Positions 1 to 8,132 of a stretch of 64,000 nucleotides of DNA are shown piece after piece. The stretch covers positions 1-64,000 of the forward strand of contig JAQMWT010000510.1 of the NCBI GenBank assembly GCA_029834535.1, in the 5' to 3' direction. The notes under the pieces are model-generated. The model saw only the letters and a program-made list of their open reading frames with translations. It ran no database searches and was not told the DNA's origin. The first letter of the stretch is position 1, and each line of letters starts with the position of its first letter. The position numbers and the translations under genes were made by a program. This DNA is from Chrysophaeum taylorii. Taxonomy: Eukaryota; Sar; Pelagophyceae; Pelagomonadales; Pelagomonadaceae.

Positions 1-9
1 TATTCCGCG

Positions 10-441
10 TTAGGGTATATAAGATTCGATCAACCGTAAGGTTGTAACATAGCGACCACACAATGTGTGCTGCACCACAGGAATATTCGGAAAGTTCTTG
101 TGGTGGATCTGGTTGGCGGTGTCCGACGCATCGAGTGCTAGCACGACTCGAAACGACGTCCCACACGTTTCGTTGGCTCGTTGGAGACCTAAAGTACTGC
201 CTCCGGCTCCACTGAACAGCATCACCACCTTGCGATAAGTGATTGGAAGCCATTGAACCTTTTCATATCGGCGGCGGATCTCCGCTTCGGTGATCTCGCG
301 GCATTTCTTTTCATCTTCTTCCGACCTTCGAGCGAAATCGTCGCTGCCTTCAGGTCGTTTGAGGGTGGACTTGTCCGTCATAGCGGTCGTAGCGTCCTTC
401 TGCACCGTGCTCAGCAGCATCGGCGGGGAGATTCGTCGCAT
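10..441 (-). CDS. C5 cytosine DNA methyltransferase domain (N-terminal part) of element A
   Basis: A 143-residue frame at the 3' side of gag-protease. After a basic linker it reads WLPITYRKVVMLFSGAGGS, followed by LGLQRANETCG and VVLALDASDTANQ, then NFPNIPVVQHTL. This is the layout of DNMT motif I (the DLFSGxGG S-adenosylmethionine loop) with the acidic residue of motif II and the N-F-P that often follows. In element E the same stretch lies in one frame with the protease linker, so the domain belongs to the element. The catalytic motif IV and everything after it lie beyond the window for this copy. Function is inferred from motif layout only. Confidence 0.78.
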   Translation of the reverse strand: MRRISPPMLLSTVQKDATTAMTDKSTLKRPEGSDDFARRSEEDEKKCREITEAEIRRRYEKVQWLPITYRKVVMLFSGAGGSTLGLQRANETCGTSFRVVLALDASDTANQIHHKNFPNIPVVQHTLCGRYVTTLRLIESYIP

Positions 442-3400
442 CGCGTCAAGTGACTAGCGACAGAAACGGTGAAAGAAAGGTTCCCCTTGTCGTATCCTTC
501 TTCACATTCTTTCGTAAGTTCGTTGATCGTAGAGACGTTCAACTCATCTTCGTACCTAACGATATCACCAATCGCAAGGACTTCGCCTTGAGTGACGACC
601 GTCGGCACTTCTTCCGTGGCAGTAACCGCCACCCGAGCAGCGGACCGGTCGCGCTCTTCGCAAGAAGAACACATTCCTTCGACAACTCCCAACTGCTCGT
701 TCTCAGCAAACGTAGCGACGAAAACCTGTCCTCTTTCCATAGGTTTCGACAAAATAACCGGTAGATTGTACGTTCGACCGGGCTCGATTTGAAGCGTGCG
801 CGCAGCATAAGCTATTACTTCTCGCGCGTCTTCTCCCGGAGCTGGGGAGAATTTGGTCGTAGCATGTCCCCGCGTAGCCAAGGCTACCTTACGTTCCGGC
901 GGCGGGCTTCGGAGATCTTTAATCGTGCTCAAACGAGCGTAAACTCGAGTCTTGACCAGGTCGAGACTCTGCCGAAAGGCATCGTGTTGATGATTGTAAA
1001 TCGGTACGGTTATCGGATTTCGATCGTAAATAGACCGAAAGGTCACGATTGGTGCATCGACTCGTTCATCCTTAACTTTAATCTTCTTGCGCCCGTAGAC
1101 GACTTGGGTTCGACAAAAACAGATCCGATCATGGGGAAAATCCACGATGGCTCCTAAAACTCGTATATCGCGCCCTCCCAACAGGAACAGATAATTCGTA
1201 TCGGCTACAATAGCGACAATGGGGGCAGCGAAGTCGTCGGCGAAAGCGACCCGAAGGGCGATCCAACGATGGATCGTCGTCGTATTCAACCCTGATCCGT
1301 ACAGCTTGCGCTTAATCGGAAGTTCGCCTTCATCGAAAATCAACTGATCTTTGGTCAACTTTTTGACCATTTCTCGGCAAATATAAGAAACATCTGCCAT
1401 TCCATCGACACCGATGGTCGTCGAGAATTTCGGTCCGTCACGATTCCTGTAGATGTGACAGGCTATAAACGTTAGAGTACCCGTATCTAAACAACTGAGG
1501 GTAATCAAATCATCTTCGATCGTCTTGCCGTCTCGCGGCGTCAACGAAGTGTGAGCACATCGGGCTCTGACTCGCTCATCTCCGGGGTTGGGCATCGATA
1601 CCGCGGCTTGAGCTTTCGTATTATCTGTTGTTGGCGTCTTCGCCATAACGCTCGCGGCAGCCTCTTTATCTGGCGGCTTCCGCTCTTCCTCCAAGACAAT
1701 CTCCGAGGGAATAAACGCTGGTAGGGGATCCTGGTCTTCGTAATCCTTGGAAGCAAACAACCCCTCCCATAAATCATTCATTTCGTCGTTCCAGAATGCA
1801 TCTGTGAATTCATTCGTCGCCTGCTGATCCTCATCAGCATCGGCGATCGGTTCCGTGTCAGCTGCGGCTTTGAGTCTGCAGCTGCGCGGTTGTTCTGGTG
1901 GCTTCTTTAGCAAGAAATTCCGAGCTTTCGTCCACCAATCCTGCAGGTTCCACGTCGGCTCGTCTTCGTCCCACTTGAGAACGCTGCTAATCTTCTTCAT
2001 AAATCTATCCTTTTCTTCCGGCGGCGTATCCGTGTCTCGATCCGTAGTAATCGAAACCGTTTCGGGGGGGTCCGCAGGAAAAGATGGCGTCGTCCCCGAC
2101 GTCAACTCTATCGTAAAATCGTCGTCTGCAATACTCGCGCTGGTCATCGTCTCGTCAGTCGAATGCGCGCACGAGCTATCACTGCAGAAATTCATGTCTG
2201 GCTCACAGCCAGTTCGGTCGCCAGCGGTCGTCTCTGGAGGGTCCAAAGATAAGCCGATGGCATCGAGGGCTTCCTCATCAAAAATAAACGGTGGGTCGTC
2301 CGTGGACGACTCGTCAAATAACGTTAACGCGGACACTGGTTCACAAAGTGTAGCTTCTTCATCTTCCGAATCTGAATCGCCTTCCCAGTATCGTGGAGCT
2401 TCAAGTTCCTCGCTCGAATCTTCGAGCTCATCGCTCGACATCTGCTCATAAATCTGTGCCAAAGACCGACGATTGGTCAGCACGTCGTTGGGTGGCTCGT
2501 CCATCGGTGGGCGAGCAAGATCTTCGAATGCGGCCGCGGCAAGGGCGTCGGCTGCGTCGTCGGTGCGGGTGTCCGTGTTCGGGTACACCGTCACTCCTAA
2601 TGGTAACTGTTGACCGCAAGGGGTCGTAAATGCGAACGTTGCAGACGACTGTCCCGAGTCTTCTCGGTAACGACCATCGTCCGAATCTCGATCGCGAGAT
2701 CTTCGTCGCCGGCGGCGGCGTGAATGTCTGCTAGAGCTCCTGCTATCTTTCCGTCGGCGCTGGCACGAGCTGCTACGGCTCTTGTCGTGGCGTCGGGGGC
2801 TCCGGCTATCTCGACGGCCCGTTCGTGTCGAAGACGATCGGCCGTGTCCATCTGTTAAGTGCTGCACGGTATCCATAACCGTGGTTAGCTGCGTGCCCAT
2901 ATCATTGAGTCTGCTCTGAATATCGTGAGCAGCGCTCGAACCGAGGGTGGCATTAGAACTGCCGTCGTCACGCGAATGATTATCTTTCCTTTGTCGGCTC
3001 TCCCATCGTCCTCGCGAAATGGGCTTTCTGCCGTCTTTGATGTATTTGCACATCGCTACATAATAGTCGTCGGGCTCGCGGTTGCAAATGACGCGGTTCC
3101 CGTGTTCATCCTTGTCGTGGGTCGCTAAGAAAAACCCACAGTCCTTGCACGTCCTCTCGAACCACTTTTTCGGATTCTCTTCGAGGCGTAAGGCTTCATA
3201 TTTCGTCGTTTTATCTTTCGTTCCCGAGACGAGAGCTCGTCCTCCGCGTCCAGGCGGCGGCTTCTGCGGCTTCCCGCTCGAGGGGTTCATCGAGTTTCGG
3301 CTGTTCTTCTCCGCCATGGCTGTTGCGAAGTCGTTTTCGAGCCGCGTAATCAGCGACAACGTAGACGTAAACGTCTTATACGTCGTCGGGTGTCCGCTGC

Positions 3401-4670
3401 GCATCGTTCGCACGCGGGATTTCAATTCGCTGGACTCCAGTCCACGTATCAAGTAAGAGATGATCTCCACGTCGTTGAGATCTCGGTTGGCCACGGAACA
3501 GTATGCCATGGCTTCTTGCTGAAATTTAATGCAATACGTATGTACGTGACGTTCTCCAGAGCGTTTCGGAACGGTCGCTTGGGTCGTGCATTGTAACTTT
3601 CGTAATGATTCCTCTGCCGTCACCGGCAGCGGACAACTCTCTCGGAAATATTTCAAAATCTTGAGGCAATACTTCTCGTTCAATCGTCGTATCCGTCGTA
3701 CAACGGAACCGTACTCCTCATCGTCGATATCCCGACGTAAATAGAAAGACGCTGGGTGATCGAGGTCTTTACACAGGTCTTCATACTTCTTTAAGTGTTC
3801 TCGAAAAATCGGTGCGACCGTGTCGCGCAGGGTCGCGGGAAGCAGATATCGGAGTTTCTCCAAGCTGAAATGGTCTTCGGCTAACGTACTCATCACCGCG
3901 CCCGCATCTAAATCGAACTGGTCCTGATCGCGTCCATCGAGAACCAGTTTAAAAGTTTCGGTTTTTAATCCAGAGGTTGATCGCCGCTCCTTGTAGCGAT
4001 CGTGTTTAGCTAACGCGCCCGCGAGTCGATCCGTAAAACCCATCAAGAACTCCTGGGTGTCGATCTTGCCGGCGCCACGCGTCTCCTCCTTTTCTTCTTC
4101 ATTATCGTCTTCATAGCGCGGCTTCCTAGTTTTCGCGCGTGATCGTGTAGTCGGCGGCTCTTCCTCAGCTCGGGACTCCGGGCCGCTCGCTCGCATTGAT
4201 CGACTCGGCGTACGTAACTCGTCTCTTTCACGGGTCAACGAGCTTACTTGCTCTTGGAAGGCGTCTGCTCGAGCGTTGGCCCGACGCAGTTGCTCTATTA
4301 GTTCTTCTTTCTCCTTCCGTTGTAGCCGTTCTTTTCGTTCGTCATCTTCCCCTAATAGTTTTAAAAGTTGTTCTTGCGCGCGTTCGTTCTCTACGCGTAA
4401 TTCCTGCAAGAGAGCCTCATAGAACTCTTTCATTATCGTTGGGTCCTGGGGTACTGCACGCGTTGACGGAGCTGTCGATCGTCCTCCCGTCGGTCTCTCC
4501 GTGGGCTTGCCGTCGTTGTAGTCTAGCTCTTCTTCCTCGTCAACTTCTGTATCGTGCTCTTCTTCATCGTCATCATTATCATCATCGTCATTCCGCTCGT
4601 TCGTCTCATCCTGACGGCTTGGCGGTTCTTCATATCGTAGCTGCTCGACGGCAGCATCATCGTCTTCCAT
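411..4670 (-). CDS. Gag-protease polyprotein of element A
   Basis: A 1419-residue open frame. Visible in order: acidic N-terminus (about 1-60), predicted coiled coil rich in E, R, L and Q (about 80-160), a capsid-like helical region (about 235-470), a Cys/His module near residue 505 (CxxCGFF then HDKDEHGNRV then C), an arginine-serine tract (about 610-690) like the RS domains of splicing factors, a long acidic linker, and a retropepsin-like region (about 1085-1180) with GVDGMAD and, later, FLLGGRDIRVLGAIVD. The start at 4670 (MEDDDAA) is supported by element E, where the matching Met is at 51438 (MEEDDAA). The frame leads directly into the methyltransferase region. Assignment to gypsy-like elements rests on relatedness to elements G and B, which carry RT. 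Confidence 0.8.
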   Translation of the reverse strand: MEDDDAAVEQLRYEEPPSRQDETNERNDDDDNDDDEEEHDTEVDEEEELDYNDGKPTERPTGGRSTAPSTRAVPQDPTIMKEFYEALLQELRVENERAQEQLLKLLGEDDERKERLQRKEKEELIEQLRRANARADAFQEQVSSLTRERDELRTPSRSMRASGPESRAEEEPPTTRSRAKTRKPRYEDDNEEEKEETRGAGKIDTQEFLMGFTDRLAGALAKHDRYKERRSTSGLKTETFKLVLDGRDQDQFDLDAGAVMSTLAEDHFSLEKLRYLLPATLRDTVAPIFREHLKKYEDLCKDLDHPASFYLRRDIDDEEYGSVVRRIRRLNEKYCLKILKYFRESCPLPVTAEESLRKLQCTTQATVPKRSGERHVHTYCIKFQQEAMAYCSVANRDLNDVEIISYLIRGLESSELKSRVRTMRSGHPTTYKTFTSTLSLITRLENDFATAMAEKNSRNSMNPSSGKPQKPPPGRGGRALVSGTKDKTTKYEALRLEENPKKWFERTCKDCGFFLATHDKDEHGNRVICNREPDDYYVAMCKYIKDGRKPISRGRWESRQRKDNHSRDDGSSNATLGSSAAHDIQSRLNDMGTQLTTVMDTVQHLTDGHGRSSSTRTGRRDSRSPRRHDKSRSSSCQRRRKDSRSSSRHSRRRRRRRSRDRDSDDGRYREDSGQSSATFAFTTPCGQQLPLGVTVYPNTDTRTDDAADALAAAAFEDLARPPMDEPPNDVLTNRRSLAQIYEQMSSDELEDSSEELEAPRYWEGDSDSEDEEATLCEPVSALTLFDESSTDDPPFIFDEEALDAIGLSLDPPETTAGDRTGCEPDMNFCSDSSCAHSTDETMTSASIADDDFTIELTSGTTPSFPADPPETVSITTDRDTDTPPEEKDRFMKKISSVLKWDEDEPTWNLQDWWTKARNFLLKKPPEQPRSCRLKAAADTEPIADADEDQQATNEFTDAFWNDEMNDLWEGLFASKDYEDQDPLPAFIPSEIVLEEERKPPDKEAAASVMAKTPTTDNTKAQAAVSMPNPGDERVRARCAHTSLTPRDGKTIEDDLITLSCLDTGTLTFIACHIYRNRDGPKFSTTIGVDGMADVSYICREMVKKLTKDQLIFDEGELPIKRKLYGSGLNTTTIHRWIALRVAFADDFAAPIVAIVADTNYLFLLGGRDIRVLGAIVDFPHDRICFCRTQVVYGRKKIKVKDERVDAPIVTFRSIYDRNPITVPIYNHQHDAFRQSLDLVKTRVYARLSTIKDLRSPPPERKVALATRGHATTKFSPAPGEDAREVIAYAARTLQIEPGRTYNLPVILSKPMERGQVFVATFAENEQLGVVEGMCSSCEERDRSAARVAVTATEEVPTVVTQGEVLAIGDIVRYEDELNVSTINELTKECEEGYDKGNLSFTVSVASHLTRCDESPRRCC

Positions 4671-5135
4671 ATCGGCTCTGGCTCGTTCTAGTCGGCCGAG
4701 ATCAGAGCGGGTCCAAAATGGTTGAGTCGTCGTCGTTCTCGTGCTCCTTCGGCTCTGGAACTTCTAATCGTCCACGACACGCGTAATATCGTCGTTGCGT
4801 GCGTCTTCCACCGACAAATCTATCCGTACGGTGGGCGGCAGAACTCGTCTCTGCCCGGCAAACAATGCCTTATCCGTGAGTTGCGATCTCACTCCGCTCG
4901 CCTGCGGCAGCGGTACCCGGGTTGCGCGTCGGTTAGCACCAAATCGCGCGTCGTCACTTCCGACGACTAACGTATCCGGCCGGGGAACTTTCCCACGGCA
5001 ATGGTCCTTCTGGAATTCCTTGTCGGCGCGCTTGATCAGGGCGCGCACGGCTTGTCCGGACCGTGTAGAGAATGCAAGATGCACTAGTTCGTTGCGACCG
5101 ATATAGTCGCTCGAATCTCGTATTCCTCCACCACC

Positions 5136-5473
5136 TGTGGCGTAAGGAGAATTTTAGGGGCTACCTGGCGTGCCTTCGAATCCTGGCTCGCCGATCGCGT
5201 CCGTGCCCTTGGTGGGATCACTGGACGAGGATGGCCGTTCTCCCGCCACGCGACCACAAACAACTCCTGCGCCTGGTCCTCTCAACTTGAGGATCGGCTG
5301 TTGCTTTATGATCAAGGATATATCGAAAATAGGAAATCAGGGTGACGTGCGTCACGGAAAAAGGAAGATGATGTCATAGAGAACACTGACATCATCGGAA
5401 CGGAGTAGGGTGCCCCTGATAAGGGGGGCCCTAGAAGAGGGGTAAGCCTTAGGAGGCGGGAGTTGCCGCCACA
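5136..5473 (-). repeat. 5' LTR of element A
   Basis: On the minus strand the LTR begins TGTGGCGGCAACTCC at 5473 and ends CGCCACA at 5136, giving 7-bp inverted termini of the usual TG...CA type. Its first 35 bases are clearly related to the LTRs of elements C, E, G and B, including the 'CTAAGGCTTACCCC' block. The sequence directly inside (lower coordinates) matches TGGTGGAGG and is the likely tRNA primer site, shared with C and E. Confidence 0.85.
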
Positions 5474-5567
5474 CTCCCCACACACACCCCCCTCTTAGCA
5501 GTCGACATTTAAAGACAAACAGACAGACAGACAAACAAACAAACATCTGCCGATTAGTAGTAAGGAT
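5474..5567. repeat. CTGT-rich interspersed repeat, copy 1
   Basis: Just outside the LTR of element A. Read on the minus strand it runs TACTACTAAT, GGCAGATGTTTGT, a (CTGT/TTGT)n tract, TTTAAATGTCGACTGC and TAAGAGGGGGGTGTGTG. A near copy lies at about 13363-13452 and a shorter, degenerate one at about 47690-47780. Element A inserted at its edge. Class unknown. Confidence 0.6.
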
Positions 5568-5607
5568 TTTTGGCTTAATTGGGGCGCGATCCAAAAAACT
5601 CGAATCG

Positions 5608-5683
5608 AAAATAAGGGACCGATCAAAGAATAGTGGCCGGCTTGTTTTAGCCCTCTATTATTTTCTATTCGGTCCCTTATTTT
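5608..5683. repeat. Inverted repeat with 15-bp arms
   Basis: AAAATAAGGGACCGA at 5608-5622 is repeated in inverted form as TCGGTCCCTTATTTT at 5669-5683, with a 46-base spacer. A further GATCC/GGATC pair lies just outside, so the whole could form an extended hairpin. It may be a small inverted-repeat transposon or a terminus; no target-site duplication was found. Confidence 0.55.
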
Positions 5684-5689
5684 TGGATC

Positions 5690-6629
5690 GATGCGGGCGA
5701 AGGTGTACGACGGGTGCGAGCCAGTCGACGACAACGACGACGGCGCCGAAGAAGATGGCTTCGATGAGGTCGGCACAGAAGCACTCAGAAGGCGCTCGGT
5801 AAGCTGAAAGGCGCCGCATCGCCGCTCTAGAACGCTTTCGGAGCTGCGATTGAAGTTCATTTCCGCTGTTCGTGTGCCGAGGGCGTTGAGCGCCGCTTGT
5901 CGCGCCCCGTAGCGCAGCTGTACGCTCGAGTCGCCGTTCCGCGTCGCTGTTCGCGCCGCTCCAGTCCTCGATCCGTAGCGGATGTCCCGTCGCGCCCTTC
6001 GCTGCGCCGCTCCTGCGATACCTGCGCGGGTGTTGCTCGCTGCCCCTCGCGCCGCAGGCGCAGCTCGCGCCCCCGCGCCGGAGGCGGCGCTCGCGCCGGG
6101 CGTCGTTCGCGTGCTCAAAGGTGGCTGTCGCTCGCGTGCTTCGCGCGCGGTTCTTGTTGACACCGCGATCCGCTCCTACTGGCACGACGAGACGTTCGAC
6201 GCCCGCGGCGTAACGGTGCAAATCGTCCTCTTCGACACGATGATCGCGTCGGGCTTCACCGAGGATAACTCGCGCGCTTCGGTCACGCCGGCCAGTAGAC
6301 GCGGCTTCTGCGCGCACGATCTGCGGCTCGCGCTCGACCAGTGGGAGTGGCTGTGGCTGAGCGCGACGCGCAACGCCGACCGCGGACTAACTCTGCGTGG
6401 GGGGCCGTTATCCCGCGTTGTCGGCGTGCTCGCAAGGCCAGGTATTCGAGCTCGTGTCGACCCTCAACCTGAAGCTCGAAGTCTTCGGCCCTAATTACAC
6501 CCAAATCAGTCCGACGTCCTGGACATCCACGCGCCCCAGTCGCCGCGCTCGTCTGTCCGGGACGCTTCTGCCCGTGCGGCCCGAGATTGGAGTCGTCCAG
6601 TACCACGGAACTGGCGACCACGCAGGCGC
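5690..6629. other. Unassigned GC-rich stretch
   Basis: About 940 bases between the inverted repeat and the Helitron upstream array. Long open frames exist on both strands (for example minus 5495-6317 and plus 5982-6494), but they are arginine/alanine-rich, overlap one another and show no recognisable motif, as expected from high GC. No gene is supported. It could be the 5' flank of Helitron H1 or captured sequence. Confidence 0.5.
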
Positions 6630-6637
6630 ACGAATGA

Positions 6638-6835
6638 CATTTTCTTTGTGACCAGATGAAATTTCTTTGGTGACCAAAAGACATTTTTCGTGCCTGTCAA
6701 CAAGAGAGTGTCATTGGTCACCCAAAAAATGTCATTTGGTCATGGCCTGACCAAATGACATTTTTTTGAGAGACCAGATGACATCACACAAAACCGAAAA
6801 AGGTCGTGACCAAATGACACTTTTTCGTGACCAAA
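6638..6835. repeat. Iteron-like TGACCAAATGACA array with perfect hairpin
   Basis: At least seven copies of the 13-mer TGACCAAATGACA or close variants occur in about 200 bases in both orientations. Two of them form a perfect hairpin: AAAAAATGTCATTTGGTCA (6724-6742), spacer TGGCC, then its complement (6748-6766). The array lies immediately upstream of, and slightly inside, the first Helitron Rep frame, whose first residues (RDQMT repeated) are simply the translated repeats. Inference: binding sites for the Helitron Rep or for a host factor. Confidence 0.7.
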
Positions 6836-7623
6836 TGACAATCCCCCCTAAAAATAAACAGCGACGCTACGAGCTGCGCCGAGGTATCGTCCCGCTTGAT
6901 GATTATGCGGGGTTTCCTCGAGCACTCTACGATGCGTTCTTCCACCTATTTGTTACGCGTCGCGGGATCACGCTCAACACTATCATCCCACCTGACAAGT
7001 ACCGTCAGCTCGCGCTCGTCTTCGATAATCGATTTGCGCGTTCGATGCCACTCTTGTTTATCTGCGCGAACAAGATCCGGCGCCACAACGCGAGTCGGGC
7101 TGTTGCTGGCAGCATCAACGCGAATCCTGAGGAGTTCGAGAAACTCAAGGCCTTCGGGACGCCCCCAGATTCCAGGACAATGCTCGAATATGCCAAAATG
7201 AACCCCAAGACGAAGAAAGCCAAGCAGCTCGCAAAGGAAGTCCATTGCTTTACGCAGTTCCCTTCGGGGAAAGTGCCCTGGAGCAGTGCCGAGCGCGACG
7301 CCGAGATGAGACACGTCATGAACGACATGAGAAACCACGGACCGGGAGCCGTCTTCGTCACCCACGCCATGGACGACGTCCATAACGAGGACACCGTACG
7401 TCTCGCGTGCGCTTTCACAAAACATGGCATTTTCCCCTCTCTCGATGATCCCAACACGCCCAAAATACTCGAGCAACTCGCGTGGCCCAACGACGACCAC
7501 CCCGAAGCTCAAATCGTGCTCGACGACGCGAAGCTCAACCAGCTGGCGGGCGACAACCCCCTTGCCACTGCGCTCGTTTTCGACTTCAACAACGGAAACA
7601 TGCGCCGAACCTCCTCCGCATAG
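6766..7623 (+). pseudogene. Helitron-like N-terminal domain of H1 RepHel
   Basis: Open for 285 residues. From about residue 35 it reads like the Helitron_like_N domain: a helix-rich segment, then HVMNDMRNHGPGAVFVTHAM and DDVHNEDTVRLA, which matches the 'G.P.LFFT...D.HN' core of that family. The first 30 residues are translated iteron repeats, so the true start is uncertain and may be at a later Met or lost. The reading continues in another frame after about 7590, where LLRIDETRLKDEDL follows, so one frameshift separates it from the next segment. Confidence 0.72.
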
Positions 7624-8132
7624 ACGAAACCCGCCTCAAGGACGAAGACTTGCGTCGTCGACCTGCGGGCCTCTTCGGACGCGCGGTTGCGATGCGCATG
7701 GTCTTCGAATCCACCAAAAAAATGGCCCAACACGGCCACTCGATTTTATACGGCGGGCTCGCTCCTCGTATGTTGGCCTTCGTCGTGCATCACGCGGATC
7801 TCCGAGACGCCATGATCGAAGCTCGCAACACTCAAATTCGCGGCGACTTGCCCTACTCCTACCACGCCATCGACCTCGCCGAACGCCTCCTTCGCGAACG
7901 GCGAATCAAGGAACGAGGCGGTTTGATGATCGCACGAAACGCCCAATCGGGCGGCTACGACCGCGTCGAACTCGAACATCGCGCTCGTCGATGTGTAGCG
8001 CACACTATGACGCACCAACATCAGAAGACGTGCGAAAAAAAAATAATAACGATGGCTGTCGGCTCTGCCATCCGTGCAGCCACAACGTGAGCGAGCTCAT
8101 CTTCGAACTCAAACCCAACTGCAACAAAAACT
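7591..8132 (+). pseudogene. Middle part of H1 RepHel with Cys/His-rich stretch
   Basis: One frame (to 8090) covers a helical segment with MAQHGHSILYGGLAPRMLAF and then EHRARRCVAHTMTHQHQKTC. The next recognisable piece, GCRLCHPCSHN, is in a second frame after a run of nine A at about 8035-8043, and the main Rep frame resumes at 8133. The H..T..C.....CR..HP pattern is the one seen in Helitron proteins before the Rep core. The poly-A slip looks like a simple decay event. Confidence 0.65.

Larger units (their letters stand above)
1..5473 (-). mobile_element. Gypsy-like LTR retrotransposon A (family 1), DNMT-bearing, 3' part outside window
   Basis: A minus-strand LTR element enters from the left edge. 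Reading leftwards from 5473 it shows a 5' LTR (5136-5473), a primer-binding-like stretch just inside the LTR (TGGTGGAGGAATACGAG-type, near 5118-5134), a leader, a long gag-protease ORF (411-4670), and the start of a C5 cytosine methyltransferase domain (10-441). RT, RNase H and integrase are expected further left, outside the window. The same family occurs as fragment C (27423-28553) and as element E (45296-52237). The visible part looks close to whole, with about one break. It is a fossil copy or a recently dead one; its age cannot be estimated because only one LTR is in view. Confidence 0.85.

Noticed and set aside
4764-5084. Leader ORF upstream of gag in family 1 elements (also 27863-28255 and 51545-51937)
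   Set aside because: Three related copies keep it open, but it shows no domain; it may be structured leader RNA. Left out as a gene.
5495-6494. Several overlapping 170-220 residue frames on both strands
   Set aside because: Arg/Ala/Ser-rich, mutually overlapping, no motif, and typical of chance frames in GC-rich DNA.
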